A stretch of DNA of 57,765 nt. Source: Bacteroidota bacterium. Lineage in GTDB: Bacteria; Bacteroidota; Bacteroidia; Flavobacteriales; Flavobacteriaceae. Below the pieces are notes generated by a model. The model made no database searches. It had not been told where the DNA came from and saw nothing but the letters and a program-made list of their open reading frames with translations. The position numbers were made by a program, and so were the translations under genes. Below are positions 34,484-45,129 of this stretch, piece by piece. The stretch spans positions 1 through 57,765 of the forward strand of contig JADFOK010000015.1 of the NCBI GenBank assembly GCA_022562895.1, given 5' to 3'. Numbering within the stretch: position 1 is the stretch's first letter; each line of letters opens with the position of its first letter.

Positions 34484-35692
34484 ATGAAACTTCATCGCAA
34501 TCTGGTATTTGCAACCGTAGACTCACTACATCTTATATTCAACGAAAAGAAGCAAGCCGATAAAGTCCTTAGAAATACTTTAAAACAAGACAAACGATGG
34601 GGCTCCCGAGATCGTAGCTTTATTGCCGAAACCACTTACGATATTGTTCGTTGGAAACGTTTATATGCCAAAATTGCTGATGTAAAAGAACCTTATGACA
34701 GAACAAATCTATTTCGTCTTTTCTCAGTATGGGCAACGCTTAAAGGTATTTCTCTCCCAGATTGGAAACAAATTGAGAAAACACCATCTAGAAGAATTAA
34801 AGGTAGGTTTGATGAACTTTCAAAAATTAGAAAATACAGGGAATCAATTCCCGATTGGATTGATGAATTAGGTGAAAAAGAACTCGGAAAGAAATGGGAT
34901 GCAGAAATTAGTGCTCTCAATAAATTAGCAGACGTTATACTTCGGGTTAACACTTTAAAAACTACAGTAGAGCGAGTAAAAAATGTATTATTTGATGATG
35001 GTATTGAAACCGAAACATTAAAGGGGTATCCGCAGGCACTTAAACTTAAAGAACGTACCAATGTATTTATTACGGAAGCTTTTAAAAAAGGATGGTTTGA
35101 AGTGCAGGACGCATCTTCACAAAAAGTTGCTCAGTTTTTAAATCCGAAACCGGGTACTCGTATTGTTGATGCCTGTGCAGGTGCAGGAGGAAAAAGTTTA
35201 CATATTGCCTCCCTGATGGAAAACAAAGGACAAATTATAGCTTTAGATATTTATGAAACCAAACTCAAAGAACTCAAAAGGAGAGCGCGTAGGAATGGTG
35301 CTCATAATATTGAAACCAGAGTAATAGATTCGACTAAAGTGATAAAAAAATTAATAGCCAAGGCGGACAAAGTATTAATAGATGCTCCTTGTACAGGATT
35401 GGGTGTTCTTAAACGAAACCCCGATACTAAATGGAAATTACAACCCAAATTTTTGGAAACTTTAATCGAAACTCAAAGTAATTTATTAGATTCTTATTCC
35501 CGGATGGTAAAACCAGGTGGACAACTAGTTTATGCAACTTGTTCTATATTGTCATCGGAGAACGACAAACAGATAAAGAATTTTCTACATCGCAAAACAG
35601 GACAAGACTTTACTTTTGTGAAAGATGAGATTATCTACCCAAGTATATCAGGTTTTGATGGTTTTTACATGGCCTTATTACAAAAAAAATAA
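34484..35692 (+). CDS. RsmB/NOP family SAM-dependent RNA m5C methyltransferase
   Basis: A 402-residue class I methyltransferase. An N-terminal helical RNA-binding part (1-140) is followed by the catalytic domain. Motif I is VDACAGAGGKSLHIA (near residue 227), motif IV is VLIDAPCTGLGVLKRNPDTKW (near 300) and motif VI is YATCSI, with both Cys residues (DAPC and ATCS) typical of m5C enzymes. The target is probably 16S rRNA by homology to RsmB, but the exact base cannot be assigned. The protein is slightly shorter than E. coli RsmB (429 residues). A clear terminator follows. Confidence 0.9.
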   Translation: MKLHRNLVFATVDSLHLIFNEKKQADKVLRNTLKQDKRWGSRDRSFIAETTYDIVRWKRLYAKIADVKEPYDRTNLFRLFSVWATLKGISLPDWKQIEKTPSRRIKGRFDELSKIRKYRESIPDWIDELGEKELGKKWDAEISALNKLADVILRVNTLKTTVERVKNVLFDDGIETETLKGYPQALKLKERTNVFITEAFKKGWFEVQDASSQKVAQFLNPKPGTRIVDACAGAGGKSLHIASLMENKGQIIALDIYETKLKELKRRARRNGAHNIETRVIDSTKVIKKLIAKADKVLIDAPCTGLGVLKRNPDTKWKLQPKFLETLIETQSNLLDSYSRMVKPGGQLVYATCSILSSENDKQIKNFLHRKTGQDFTFVKDEIIYPSISGFDGFYMALLQKK

Positions 35693-35707
35693 TGATAAAG
35701 AACATCT

Positions 35708-35735
35708 AAAAAAAGCGGGCATTACCCGCTTTTTT
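35708..35735. terminator. Terminator after the methyltransferase gene
   Basis: A 10-bp stem (AAAAAGCGGG/CCCGCTTTTT, 35710-35719 with 35725-35734) with flanking A and T runs on both sides; it could also serve the convergent T9SS protein gene. Confidence 0.85.
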
Positions 35736-35833
35736 AATATAAAATAATTACTTAACAAGAACCCGTATATTGGTTGAGAATGTTCCATTTGAAATTTTAA
35801 CAAGACGCCTTCTTGCTTTAATAAATAAAATCT

Positions 35834-38752
35834 TTATTTTACAATAATCCTACCCGTTTTAAAAGTTCGAGTGGTTTGCCCTCCAACTCTTAACAGATAA
35901 ATACCACTAGCGGCATAAGACATATCTAACTTTAATTTATATATATTACCAACCTTCGGTACCATTTTAAATCCCAGTTGCTGTCCTAATATATTGTATA
36001 TTCCTACATAAGCCGTTCCATCATAATCAGATGTCATATTAATTTCAAATTGATTATTACCCAAAGAGGTAATAATCAATTCAGAATTATTAATCGCAAA
36101 ATCATCCACGCCTAAAATTCCATTATTAGCTGAATAATCTTCTGTTTCTCCATATTGTGTTACTTCACAGGCATCATTTGGTACAGGGGCATTCCAATTG
36201 GTTTTTGCGCGCATTATGTGCTGACCAGGAGTAGCATTAGCATGCACTACTAGATCAAAGGTTTCTGTATAGGTGCCTTGTCCCTGCCCAGGTGCTATTA
36301 TATGATTAAACACAACATTTTCATCATTTGTAAAAGTAGAATCATCATTATAATCTATCCATACACTTACATATTGATTTCCCCATCCAGTTGTAACCGT
36401 TAAATCATAGGTTGTGCCTGGCTCTAAAAATGCAACAAGATTTGTAAAGTCAGCATATCCCTCACATCCAGATGGGTTGTTTATTTCTTGAATTTGAAAT
36501 AATTGGAATCCATCTCCAAAGGAACAATCCATACTTGGTTGACAGAGTACATTTTCTATAACAACCGAAACTTCATCATTTGAAGGGTCCTGATCTCCAG
36601 CCAAGGATGTTGAAACAGTTAAATTATAAGTTCCTAAGACAGAAAAATCAGCTGTTTGTGTAAAATCGTATGTAACTTCTTCTTCAGAAGTGATAGACCC
36701 CGCAAAGGATTCCACTACTGCTGGAGCACCATCAAGAACATATTGTACATCAAAATTAGACTGGGTAGATGCTCCAAAGTTTTTAACGGTAACAGAAATT
36801 GTTTCTGTACTACCTAATCCTGAACCTGATACGGGAGCAGTAATTTCAAGTATACCCACATCATTTGCGAACAAATGAATTACATTTTTGGTAAATGTAT
36901 CATTGGGTGTGAACTCATCTCCAGATAAATTTGTTTTAGCCTCTATAACATACGTTTGCCCTGGATTTGACAGGTCTATAGTTTGTGCAAAAGTATACGT
37001 TGCTGTATCATTAGCATTGATATTTCCTGTAAATACTTCTGAAGCAACTAAATTACCATCAACTCTTAACTCTACAGGAATGTTTGATTGTGAAGCTGAT
37101 CCGAAATTACGAATGCTTATTTCTACCGATTCAGCATTGGTTAAAATACCATTATCAGGGCTAATAATATTATTTACACCTACATCGGCTATAAAGCCTC
37201 CACTAAGTGAAAATGATGCAATTTGTGTTCTCCATTGGTTATTCGCTGAAAAATACTCGGCTGTATGCCAGAATGTAAAGTTATTAGGATCCATCGTAAG
37301 ATGAGAATAATCACCAAACCTATTAGAAGTTGTTTGTACACCTACGCCATCTACAATGGTTGTTTCAGCTACGGTCATCATTCCAAGAGGATCTCCGTCA
37401 AATCTTCCGGTAAATCTTATCCCAACAGGAAGCGTTGCACTTGCAATATTAAATCCTAAGCCTATATTACCGGCAGCATCTATAGCAGCACTACCCATAA
37501 ATCGGCTATGCCCATCTGCAGGAGCATAGGTTCCTTCCTGATAAATAACCCAAGGATTTGTATTGTCATTTCGTAATTCGATCCAACGTACACCCGAAGT
37601 ATCATTCCCATCGATATCAGTATTAAAAGTTATTATCCAGGAATTGTGAGTTCCAAAACTTCTATAGTTGGCAGCAAATGAAATAACACCACCTATCATA
37701 TCAATTTTATTAGTTGTACCGGGTTGATTAACATCTCCAGATCCAAAAGGAGCAAATACCGAATTAAATGGATCCGTAGGAATTTCTAATGGAGCAGAAA
37801 TAGTTGAGTTTCCTATAATTGCCCAATCAACATCTATTTCCCAAACTTTTAAATGATCAAAACTCACTCCACCCCAACCATCATCTTGAAGATATACAAT
37901 GTATCCTGGCACATTTGCAGGGAATGTTGTTCCTAATAGATTTGCAGGTTCAGGGCTATATACAGTATTTGTATTTTGTACAGATCCCGGAAGTGGAAAT
38001 CCAACAATTTGTGGATTAGGTCCCCCAGCAAGTATAACATCTCTCTCAATTGCATATACTTTATTTGTACCCCCTTTGTTGGCAGTTAAATAATAGCCAT
38101 CCGGCCAAACACTATAATGTGGGTAATCTGGAAATGCATCCAAAGAAAATTGATATACATTATAGGCTCCGGTTGGATCATTCGTGTCAGAAACTCCTAT
38201 CGCCAAAGAATTAGATAAAGACCCAAATTCACTTACAAAATAACGATCTGCCAATTGATCGTACATAACAATAGGGTCTCCTGCATTAGATCCAATACCT
38301 AAAAAAGCACCTAAGGAAGTAGGGCCTGCTAAAAGGGTTCCTGTCTTATCAAATATCTTTACAAGTGAGTTCACAGCATGTACATAGTGATTTGGACCTA
38401 CAGCTCCGGTAGGGTCTGGTGGTAAAAATCCAGATTCAGAAGAAGAAACTCCAATAAAGTTTTGTTCTAATGGAAAGCTGGTAACGCCACCAAAATCTCT
38501 TTGTGCATTTGTATCTATTCCATTGGGCAAAGCATCTGCATTAACCTGTTCATGAAAACGAGAACTGTTTGGAAAAATGGTTAGTGTTCTTGGATTACTA
38601 AGGTCTTCTTGTATGGTAGGGAAATCACGTAGTGGAATTGTTTTACCTATAAAAGTTCCAATAATAATTTCATCAGGGGGAAAGGTCTCCTGAGCTATAA
38701 GTTCAGTACAAAAGATTAGTACTAATGCTAAAAGTAAATTTTTTAATTTCAT
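35834..38752 (-). CDS. Large secreted surface protein with CARDB, GEVED and T9SS sorting domains
   Basis: A 972-residue exported protein from the chosen ATG. Signal peptide 1-21 (CTELIAQ). The first 500 residues resemble a propeller-like module (VGPNHYVHAVNSLVKIFDK, VSEFGSLSNSLAIGVSDTND, ADGHSRFMGSAAIDAAGNIG). Two CARDB-like Ig modules follow (about 525-630 and 635-735: DVGVNNIISPDNGIL and NDVGILEITAPVSGSG). Next is a GEVED module (YVSVWIDYNDDSTFTNDENV). The C-terminus is a type A T9SS domain (SGIYLLRVGG). The frame extends 14 codons upstream, but the ATG at 38752 begins the signal peptide. A role in adhesion or substrate binding is inference. Confidence 0.85.
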   Translation of the reverse strand: MKLKNLLLALVLIFCTELIAQETFPPDEIIIGTFIGKTIPLRDFPTIQEDLSNPRTLTIFPNSSRFHEQVNADALPNGIDTNAQRDFGGVTSFPLEQNFIGVSSSESGFLPPDPTGAVGPNHYVHAVNSLVKIFDKTGTLLAGPTSLGAFLGIGSNAGDPIVMYDQLADRYFVSEFGSLSNSLAIGVSDTNDPTGAYNVYQFSLDAFPDYPHYSVWPDGYYLTANKGGTNKVYAIERDVILAGGPNPQIVGFPLPGSVQNTNTVYSPEPANLLGTTFPANVPGYIVYLQDDGWGGVSFDHLKVWEIDVDWAIIGNSTISAPLEIPTDPFNSVFAPFGSGDVNQPGTTNKIDMIGGVISFAANYRSFGTHNSWIITFNTDIDGNDTSGVRWIELRNDNTNPWVIYQEGTYAPADGHSRFMGSAAIDAAGNIGLGFNIASATLPVGIRFTGRFDGDPLGMMTVAETTIVDGVGVQTTSNRFGDYSHLTMDPNNFTFWHTAEYFSANNQWRTQIASFSLSGGFIADVGVNNIISPDNGILTNAESVEISIRNFGSASQSNIPVELRVDGNLVASEVFTGNINANDTATYTFAQTIDLSNPGQTYVIEAKTNLSGDEFTPNDTFTKNVIHLFANDVGILEITAPVSGSGLGSTETISVTVKNFGASTQSNFDVQYVLDGAPAVVESFAGSITSEEEVTYDFTQTADFSVLGTYNLTVSTSLAGDQDPSNDEVSVVIENVLCQPSMDCSFGDGFQLFQIQEINNPSGCEGYADFTNLVAFLEPGTTYDLTVTTGWGNQYVSVWIDYNDDSTFTNDENVVFNHIIAPGQGQGTYTETFDLVVHANATPGQHIMRAKTNWNAPVPNDACEVTQYGETEDYSANNGILGVDDFAINNSELIITSLGNNQFEINMTSDYDGTAYVGIYNILGQQLGFKMVPKVGNIYKLKLDMSYAASGIYLLRVGGQTTRTFKTGRIIVK

Positions 38753-38858
38753 AATAATATTGATTTTTTTAAATTTATCCGCAATGTAAGTCATTATTCC
38801 TTATTAGAAAAAAACTTTTTTAATCATTAATTTAATATATATCTAGTATAAATATAAT

Positions 38859-38866
38859 TACCTTTG
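38859..38866 (+). promoter_or_regulatory. Probable -7 element TACCTTTG upstream of purL
   Basis: An exact TAnnTTTG match 31 bases before the purL ATG. The -33 element is not obvious. Confidence 0.45.
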
Positions 38867-38897
38867 GGCTTTAAAATTTGCATCAAAAAAATACGGG

Positions 38898-41800
38898 ATG
38901 ATTCACTTTTTTGGAGACGTAAAAAATATTGTTTTTACAGTACAATCCTACATCCCACTTTCAAACAAAGACATAGAAAAATTACAATGGTTATTTGCCA
39001 ACCAACCCAAAATTGAAAAATCCGCAATTGCGGATTTTTTTGTTGGTCCCCGTGCAACCATGATAACCCCTTGGAGCACCAATGCAGTTGAGATTACTCA
39101 AAACATGGGTGTTATTGGAATCATTCGAATTGAAGAATTTAAAAATGTAACTGAAGATTTTTCAGAGTACGATCTCATGCTTTTTCAAAAATATAATAGT
39201 TTATCTCAGGATGTTTTTTCTATAGACATTCAATCCGATCCTATTTTAAAAATCGGTGACATAAAAGCTTATAATGAAAGAGAAGGATTGGCTTTAAATT
39301 CTGAAGAAATTAACTATCTCGAAAATCTTTCAGAAAAACTAAACCGAAAATTGACAGATAGCGAAGTATTTGGTTTCAGCCAAGTAAATAGTGAGCACTG
39401 TCGGCATAAAATATTTAACGGGAAATTTATCATAGACGGCAAAGAAATGCCTTCATCACTTTTTAATCTCATAAAAAAAACTTCCAAAGAAAATCCTAAT
39501 ACTATTGTTTCTGCATATAAAGATAATGTTGCCTTTATAGCAGGGCCAAAGGTGGTCCAATTTGCTCCAAAAAGTCCGGATAAACCTGATTTCTACGAAA
39601 CCAGTGAATTTGATAGTGTGATATCTCTTAAAGCTGAAACTCATAATTTTCCTACCACTGTTGAGCCATTCAATGGCGCTGCAACAGGAAGTGGAGGTGA
39701 GATTCGCGACAGGCTTGCCGGAGGAAGAGGATCGCTGCCATTAGCTGGTACTGCGGTATATATGACTTCTTATTCCCGTTTAAACGAGGATCGCCTTTGG
39801 GAAAAATCTATGAAAAAACGAGATTGGTTGTACCAAACACCTTTAGATATATTAATTAAAGCCAGTAATGGAGCTTCAGATTTTGGTAATAAGTTTGGGC
39901 AACCTCTTATAGCAGGATCGGTTTTAACTTTCGAACATGAAGAGTTTTCCAGAAAATTAGGATTCGATAAAGTAATCATGCTTGCAGGTGGAATTGGCTA
40001 TGGTAAAGCAGATCAAGCCATTAAAGATATTCCTAACAAAGGTGATAAAATAGTAATCCTTGGGGGTGATAATTACCGAATTGGAATGGGTGGCGCTGCA
40101 GTATCTTCGGCAGATACAGGAGAATTTTCCAGTGGAATTGAATTAAACGCCATTCAACGATCCAACCCTGAAATGCAAAAACGCACTGCCAATGCCATTC
40201 GAGGAATGATTGAAGAAAAAATAAATCCAATCGTTTCAATTCACGATCATGGAGCCGGAGGACACCTCAACTGCCTTAGTGAATTGGTTGAAGAAACAGG
40301 TGGAATAATTGACCTCGATAAACTTCCGGTTGGAGACCCAACTCTTTCTGCCAAAGAAATTATTGGTAATGAGTCCCAGGAACGTATGGGGCTGGTTATA
40401 GGAACGAAAGATATCGATAAACTTTACCGTATTGCAAAAAGAGAACGTTCACCTATGTATGTGGTTGGTGAAGTTACCGGAGATCATAAATTTATATTCG
40501 AAAGCAGTAGCACGGGTCAAAAACCAATGGATCTTGAATTAGAAGATATGTTTGGCAGCTTACCCAAAACCATAATGAAAGACATTACCATTGAGCGCAA
40601 CTATTCTAACCCACAATACGATATATCAAAAGTGAAGGAATACCTTTTTCAGGTATTTAAACTTGAAGCTGTAGCTTGTAAAGATTGGCTTACCAACAAG
40701 GTGGATCGCTGCGTTACAGGAAAAGTTGCGAAACAACAATGTGCAGGACCTCTTCAGTTACCGTTAAACAACTGTGGTGTTATGGCTCTGGATTTTAAGG
40801 GTGTAGAGGGTGTGGCAACCTCTATTGGACATTCCCCAATTTGTGCTTTGGCAGATCCCACAGCAGGATCACGAAATTCTATTACCAAAGCACTGACCAA
40901 TATTATCTGGGCTCCTCTTGAAAAAGGATTAGAAAGTGTATCACTTTCTGCCAATTGGATGTGGCCGTGTAAAAACGAAGGGGAAGATGCACGACTTTAT
41001 AAAGCGGTAAAAGGCATTTCAGATTTTGCTATTGAGTTAGGTATTAATGTTCCCACCGGAAAAGATTCGCTTTCCATGAAGCAGAAATATAAAAATGAGG
41101 AAGTGATTGTACCTGGTACGGTTATTATTTCAGCGGCCGGACATTGTAATGATATTAAAAAAGTTGTGGAACCTGTACTTCAAAAAGGTGGGGGAAGTAT
41201 CTATTATATAAACATTTCCAAGGATGATTATAAGCTAGGGGGTTCGTCTTTTGCTCAAATATTAAGTGCTGTTGGAAACCAAGTTCCTACCGTAAAGTAT
41301 CCAGGCTATGTAGTAACTGTTTTTAATACAATGCAACTATTAATTTCTGAAGAGCAAATCATAGCAGGCCACGATGTCGCTTCAGGGGGCTTGATCACCA
41401 CCCTACTCGAAATGTGTTTTGCCGATACTCATTTGGGGGCTATTTTGGATCTTTCAGGATTAGGTGAAGCTGATATTATAAAATTATTATTTTCGGAAAA
41501 TTGTGGTTTGGTATTTCAGGCTTCCGAAGATAGTTCGGTTGAAAAATTGCTCTCTGAAAAGAATATAGCATTTAACAAATTAGGAACAACAACAGAAACA
41601 GAAACACTTCAGATAACACTAAACGAGCAACAATTAATATTCAGTATTCCTGAAATGCGTGAAGATTGGTATAATACATCCTTCCTATTAGACCAAAAAC
41701 AAAGTGGAGAACAAAAAGCGAAAGAAAGATTCAATAATTATAAAAATCAGTCATTAAAATATAAATTTCCTAAATATTTTACAGGAGCATTACCTTTAAT

Positions 41801-42563
41801 AGATTCAAATTTACCCAGACCAAAAGCAGCGATCATTAGAGAAAAAGGTTCAAATTCTGAAAGGGAAATGGCTTATGCAATGTATCTAGCCGGGTTTGAT
41901 GTAAAAGATGTACACATGACCGACCTCATCGAAGGGCGTGAAACACTTGAGGACATAAGGTTTATTGCTGCTGTAGGGGGATTCTCAAATAGTGACGTTT
42001 TGGGTTCTGCCAAAGGATGGGCTGGTGCATTTTTATACAATAAAAAGGCCAATAAAGCATTGAAATATTTCTTTTCAAAAGATGATACTCTTTCTCTTGG
42101 GGTTTGTAATGGATGCCAATTATTTATCGAACTCGGACTAATCAACCCCGAACATGACCAGAAACCAAAAATGCTTCACAATGAAAGTGGTAAGTTTGAG
42201 TGTACATTTACTTCGGTGAAAATTCAAGAAAATAATTCGGTGATGTTATCTTCATTTAGCGGGAGTACATTAGGTATATGGGCAGCACACGGTGAAGGAA
42301 AATTTAGTTTTCCGCTAAGTGAAAAAAATTATCATATCGTGGCAAAACATGGTTATAAAGAATTTCCTGCTAATCCAAATGGAAGTGATTTTAATACAGC
42401 CATGTTAACTGATACTACAGGAAGGCATTTGGTAATGATGCCTCACCTAGAACGCTCAACGTTCCCTTGGAATTGGGCACATTATCCAAAAGGAAGTAAA
42501 GATGTAGTATCCCCTTGGTTAGAAGCATTTGTTAATGCTCGTAAATGGTTGGAAACCAATTAG
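38898..42563 (+). CDS. purL: Phosphoribosylformylglycinamidine synthase
   Basis: A 1221-residue single-chain FGAR amidotransferase, step four of purine synthesis, converting FGAR and glutamine to FGAM with ATP. The order is N-terminal domain, linker with FGFSQVNSEHCRHKIF, two AIRS-like halves (ETHNFPTTVEPFNGAATGSGG, GGDNYRIGMGGAA; later GKDSLSMKQ) and a C-terminal glutaminase (from about 985). The glutaminase has nucleophile Cys near 1069 in LGVCNGCQLFIELG and an H-E pair in the final 60 residues (MMPHLERSTFPWNW). It is the large proteobacterial type, not the PurLQS complex. The downstream carboxypeptidase frame overlaps its end, but the real start lies 56 bases past the stop. Confidence 0.96.
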   Translation: MIHFFGDVKNIVFTVQSYIPLSNKDIEKLQWLFANQPKIEKSAIADFFVGPRATMITPWSTNAVEITQNMGVIGIIRIEEFKNVTEDFSEYDLMLFQKYNSLSQDVFSIDIQSDPILKIGDIKAYNEREGLALNSEEINYLENLSEKLNRKLTDSEVFGFSQVNSEHCRHKIFNGKFIIDGKEMPSSLFNLIKKTSKENPNTIVSAYKDNVAFIAGPKVVQFAPKSPDKPDFYETSEFDSVISLKAETHNFPTTVEPFNGAATGSGGEIRDRLAGGRGSLPLAGTAVYMTSYSRLNEDRLWEKSMKKRDWLYQTPLDILIKASNGASDFGNKFGQPLIAGSVLTFEHEEFSRKLGFDKVIMLAGGIGYGKADQAIKDIPNKGDKIVILGGDNYRIGMGGAAVSSADTGEFSSGIELNAIQRSNPEMQKRTANAIRGMIEEKINPIVSIHDHGAGGHLNCLSELVEETGGIIDLDKLPVGDPTLSAKEIIGNESQERMGLVIGTKDIDKLYRIAKRERSPMYVVGEVTGDHKFIFESSSTGQKPMDLELEDMFGSLPKTIMKDITIERNYSNPQYDISKVKEYLFQVFKLEAVACKDWLTNKVDRCVTGKVAKQQCAGPLQLPLNNCGVMALDFKGVEGVATSIGHSPICALADPTAGSRNSITKALTNIIWAPLEKGLESVSLSANWMWPCKNEGEDARLYKAVKGISDFAIELGINVPTGKDSLSMKQKYKNEEVIVPGTVIISAAGHCNDIKKVVEPVLQKGGGSIYYINISKDDYKLGGSSFAQILSAVGNQVPTVKYPGYVVTVFNTMQLLISEEQIIAGHDVASGGLITTLLEMCFADTHLGAILDLSGLGEADIIKLLFSENCGLVFQASEDSSVEKLLSEKNIAFNKLGTTTETETLQITLNEQQLIFSIPEMREDWYNTSFLLDQKQSGEQKAKERFNNYKNQSLKYKFPKYFTGALPLIDSNLPRPKAAIIREKGSNSEREMAYAMYLAGFDVKDVHMTDLIEGRETLEDIRFIAAVGGFSNSDVLGSAKGWAGAFLYNKKANKALKYFFSKDDTLSLGVCNGCQLFIELGLINPEHDQKPKMLHNESGKFECTFTSVKIQENNSVMLSSFSGSTLGIWAAHGEGKFSFPLSEKNYHIVAKHGYKEFPANPNGSDFNTAMLTDTTGRHLVMMPHLERSTFPWNWAHYPKGSKDVVSPWLEAFVNARKWLETN

Positions 42564-42618
42564 TACAATATATTTACAAATTAAACGTTACCTAGAAATA
42601 AAGAAAGCGACATCTCCT

Positions 42619-45018
42619 ATGGTAAAAAAATTACTCCTGTTATTACTATGTATCACTTCATTAAGTTTCTCACAAGAACTTCAAGAAAAATATCAACGAG
42701 CAAAAATTAACTATAATACCCTCGAAGATCTAGCAAGATTAGATAAAATGGGTATTCCTGTAGATCATGGTATTCATAAAAAAGGATATTTTATAATTTC
42801 AGATTTTTCAGTATCTGAAATTGAAATTGCCAGAAAGGCTGGATTTTCTATAGATATATTAATTGAAGATTCAAAAGAATATTTTCTTCAGCAAAACAGA
42901 TTGAAAACTCCTTCTCAAAAAAATCCCTCTTGTAGTGGAAGTGGTGCTATAGACTACCAAACTCCAGCAAATTTTGGATTTGGTTCAATGGGGGGATATT
43001 TTACCTTTCAGGAAATATTAGATCAATTGGATTTAATGTATTCTCTCTATCCAAATCTAATTACACAAAAAGAAAATATAAGTAATTTTTTAACCGAAGG
43101 TCAGCCAGATAACTCTACTACCCCACCTATTGGAGGAAATGGCATTAAATGGGTAAAGATTAGTGACAACCCAACAAATTCTTCGGAAGGGGAACCTCAA
43201 ATTTTATATACTGCCATTCATCATGCACGGGAACCAGCGGGTCTTTCCCAGCTCATATTCTATATGTGGTATTTGCTGGAAAATTATGACAATGACCCGG
43301 AAGTACAAGGTATTTTAAATAACACCGAATTGTATTTTGTTCCTGTTGTTAATCCCGATGGATATCTATACAATGAAAAAACAGATCCTAACGGAGGTGG
43401 ATTTTGGCGAAAAAACAGATATAATGGCCATGGAGTGGATAATAATCGGAATTACGATTATTATATAAATGGAGACCCCAATAATAATGTTTGGGGAGGA
43501 GAAGGATCATCCCCCGATCCTAATAGTAATGTTTATGCAGGAACCGGGCCTTTTTCTGAAATAGAAAATCAGGCCATAAAATGGTTTGTTGAGCAACATG
43601 AATTTGTGATGGCGTTTAATAACCATTCTTACGGAGACTTACTTTTATTTCCCTATGGATATACCGATAATGTTCCAACTCCTGAGAACGAATTATTTGA
43701 GGGAATTTCTGAAGAATTGGTATCACAAAACGGATATATAAATATGATATCCGCAGATTTATATCCTGCAGCCGGCGATAGTGACGATTTTATGTATGGT
43801 ACTATAGGAACTCATGATAAAATTTACGCTTTTACACCCGAAGTTGGCCCTTCCTTCTGGCCGTCTTCCAATCAAATCGAAGATATATCTAAAAGCATGA
43901 TGTACCTTAATATAACTTCAGCCAAAATGGTAAACAATTATGCCAATATAACCGATACTTCACCACTATTTGTGGGTGATCAGGCAACGATAATTAGCAC
44001 TTTCGATCTGAAACGATATGGGGTTTCGGGGAATGGTAACTTTACTGTAAGTATCAACCCAATTTCTGCCAATATATCGTCAGTTGGTTCACCAGTTACA
44101 TTTAACAACTTGGATCCTTTAGAGGAAGTAAATGGTATTATACTATATACGCTCATTGGGGGAACAGAAGCTGGTGACGAAATAACATATGAGTTGGTCG
44201 TGAATAATGGAATCTATGACAATATTATTTTGATTAACAAAATATTTGGCTCCCTTATTCCGGTTTTTGAAGATCCAGGTGATAGTGTTACAGATAATTT
44301 TAATAATAACGGTTGGGGTATTACTTCCAATACTTTTGTCTCTCCTTTTAGTTCAATTACAGATTCTCCAAATGGGAATTATCCAAACAATACAAATGAA
44401 ACCATCACATTAAAAGATCAAATAGACCTAATGAATGCATTAGGAGCTAATGTAACTTTTTTTGCAAAATGGGATATTGAAAATAATTGGGATTATGTAC
44501 AATTTGAAGTTTCTATAGACGGTGGTGGGAATTGGATTCCACAATGTGGGAAATATACCAATGAGGGAAGCACAAATAACGGACAACCCACAGGGGAACC
44601 CTTGTATGATGGCACACAAAACGATTGGATATCAGAAGAAATAGATTTAAGTGACTATCTTGGAGAATCGATATTGGTTCGTTTTCAATTAGTTTCAGAT
44701 AATATCCAAAGAGCAGATGGTTTTTATTTTGATGACTTAAAAATTAATATCGTAGAAGAAACTATTTTAGATATTTCTACCGATTCAATATCACAGTTTA
44801 ACATTTATCCAAATCCGGTAGATGATATTTTAAATATTATAACTCCTTTAATTAATTACAGTATTGAAGTTTATAATCTACAAGGGCAACTTTTAAATAA
44901 ATCAGATAATAATACGGGTTCTCAATCATTTAATTATAGTAGTTACACTACAGGGATTTACTTAATGAAACTTTTTTCTGAAAAAGCATCCCAAACATTT
45001 AAAATAGTGAAACGATAG
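42619..45018 (+). CDS. M14 zinc carboxypeptidase with T9SS sorting domain
   Basis: A 799-residue secreted metallocarboxypeptidase. The signal peptide (SLSFSQ) starts at the ATG 42619; upstream codons of the frame lie in the purL end and are not used. The M14 domain (about 110-430) has zinc ligands His202 and Glu205 in HHARE, His336 in NNHSYGD and the catalytic Glu408 in TPEVGPSFWPS. Later parts are Ig-like modules (FDDLKINI, near 715) and a type A T9SS domain (NIYPNPVDDILNI, TGIYLMKLFS). It should release C-terminal residues from peptides outside the cell. A terminator follows at 45049. Confidence 0.92.
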   Translation: MVKKLLLLLLCITSLSFSQELQEKYQRAKINYNTLEDLARLDKMGIPVDHGIHKKGYFIISDFSVSEIEIARKAGFSIDILIEDSKEYFLQQNRLKTPSQKNPSCSGSGAIDYQTPANFGFGSMGGYFTFQEILDQLDLMYSLYPNLITQKENISNFLTEGQPDNSTTPPIGGNGIKWVKISDNPTNSSEGEPQILYTAIHHAREPAGLSQLIFYMWYLLENYDNDPEVQGILNNTELYFVPVVNPDGYLYNEKTDPNGGGFWRKNRYNGHGVDNNRNYDYYINGDPNNNVWGGEGSSPDPNSNVYAGTGPFSEIENQAIKWFVEQHEFVMAFNNHSYGDLLLFPYGYTDNVPTPENELFEGISEELVSQNGYINMISADLYPAAGDSDDFMYGTIGTHDKIYAFTPEVGPSFWPSSNQIEDISKSMMYLNITSAKMVNNYANITDTSPLFVGDQATIISTFDLKRYGVSGNGNFTVSINPISANISSVGSPVTFNNLDPLEEVNGIILYTLIGGTEAGDEITYELVVNNGIYDNIILINKIFGSLIPVFEDPGDSVTDNFNNNGWGITSNTFVSPFSSITDSPNGNYPNNTNETITLKDQIDLMNALGANVTFFAKWDIENNWDYVQFEVSIDGGGNWIPQCGKYTNEGSTNNGQPTGEPLYDGTQNDWISEEIDLSDYLGESILVRFQLVSDNIQRADGFYFDDLKINIVEETILDISTDSISQFNIYPNPVDDILNIITPLINYSIEVYNLQGQLLNKSDNNTGSQSFNYSSYTTGIYLMKLFSEKASQTFKIVKR

Positions 45019-45048
45019 GTTATTACTAATAATTAACAATTTTTATAG

Positions 45049-45077
45049 GGAGCACCTTTTGGATTGCTCCTTTTTTA
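45049..45077 (+). terminator. Terminator after the M14 carboxypeptidase gene
   Basis: The stem GGAGCA/TGCTCC (45049-45054 with 45065-45070) is followed by TTTTTT. Confidence 0.75.
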
Positions 45078-45129
45078 TTTCAGTAAAACTTATTTTTTTT
45101 GGTAAATTGCAAATATCAACAATAGAATT

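Noticed and set aside
36888..37304. A 138-codon frame antisense to the large CARDB/GEVED gene
   Set aside because: It is a shadow of a long, clearly coding frame on the minus strand; no domain and no promoter were seen.
38753..38794. Upstream extension of the large T9SS protein
   Set aside because: The extra 14 codons precede a clean signal peptide that starts at the ATG 38752, so they are not part of the protein.
42529..42618. Upstream extension of the M14 carboxypeptidase into purL
   Set aside because: The TTG start lies inside purL and the signal peptide begins at the ATG 42619.
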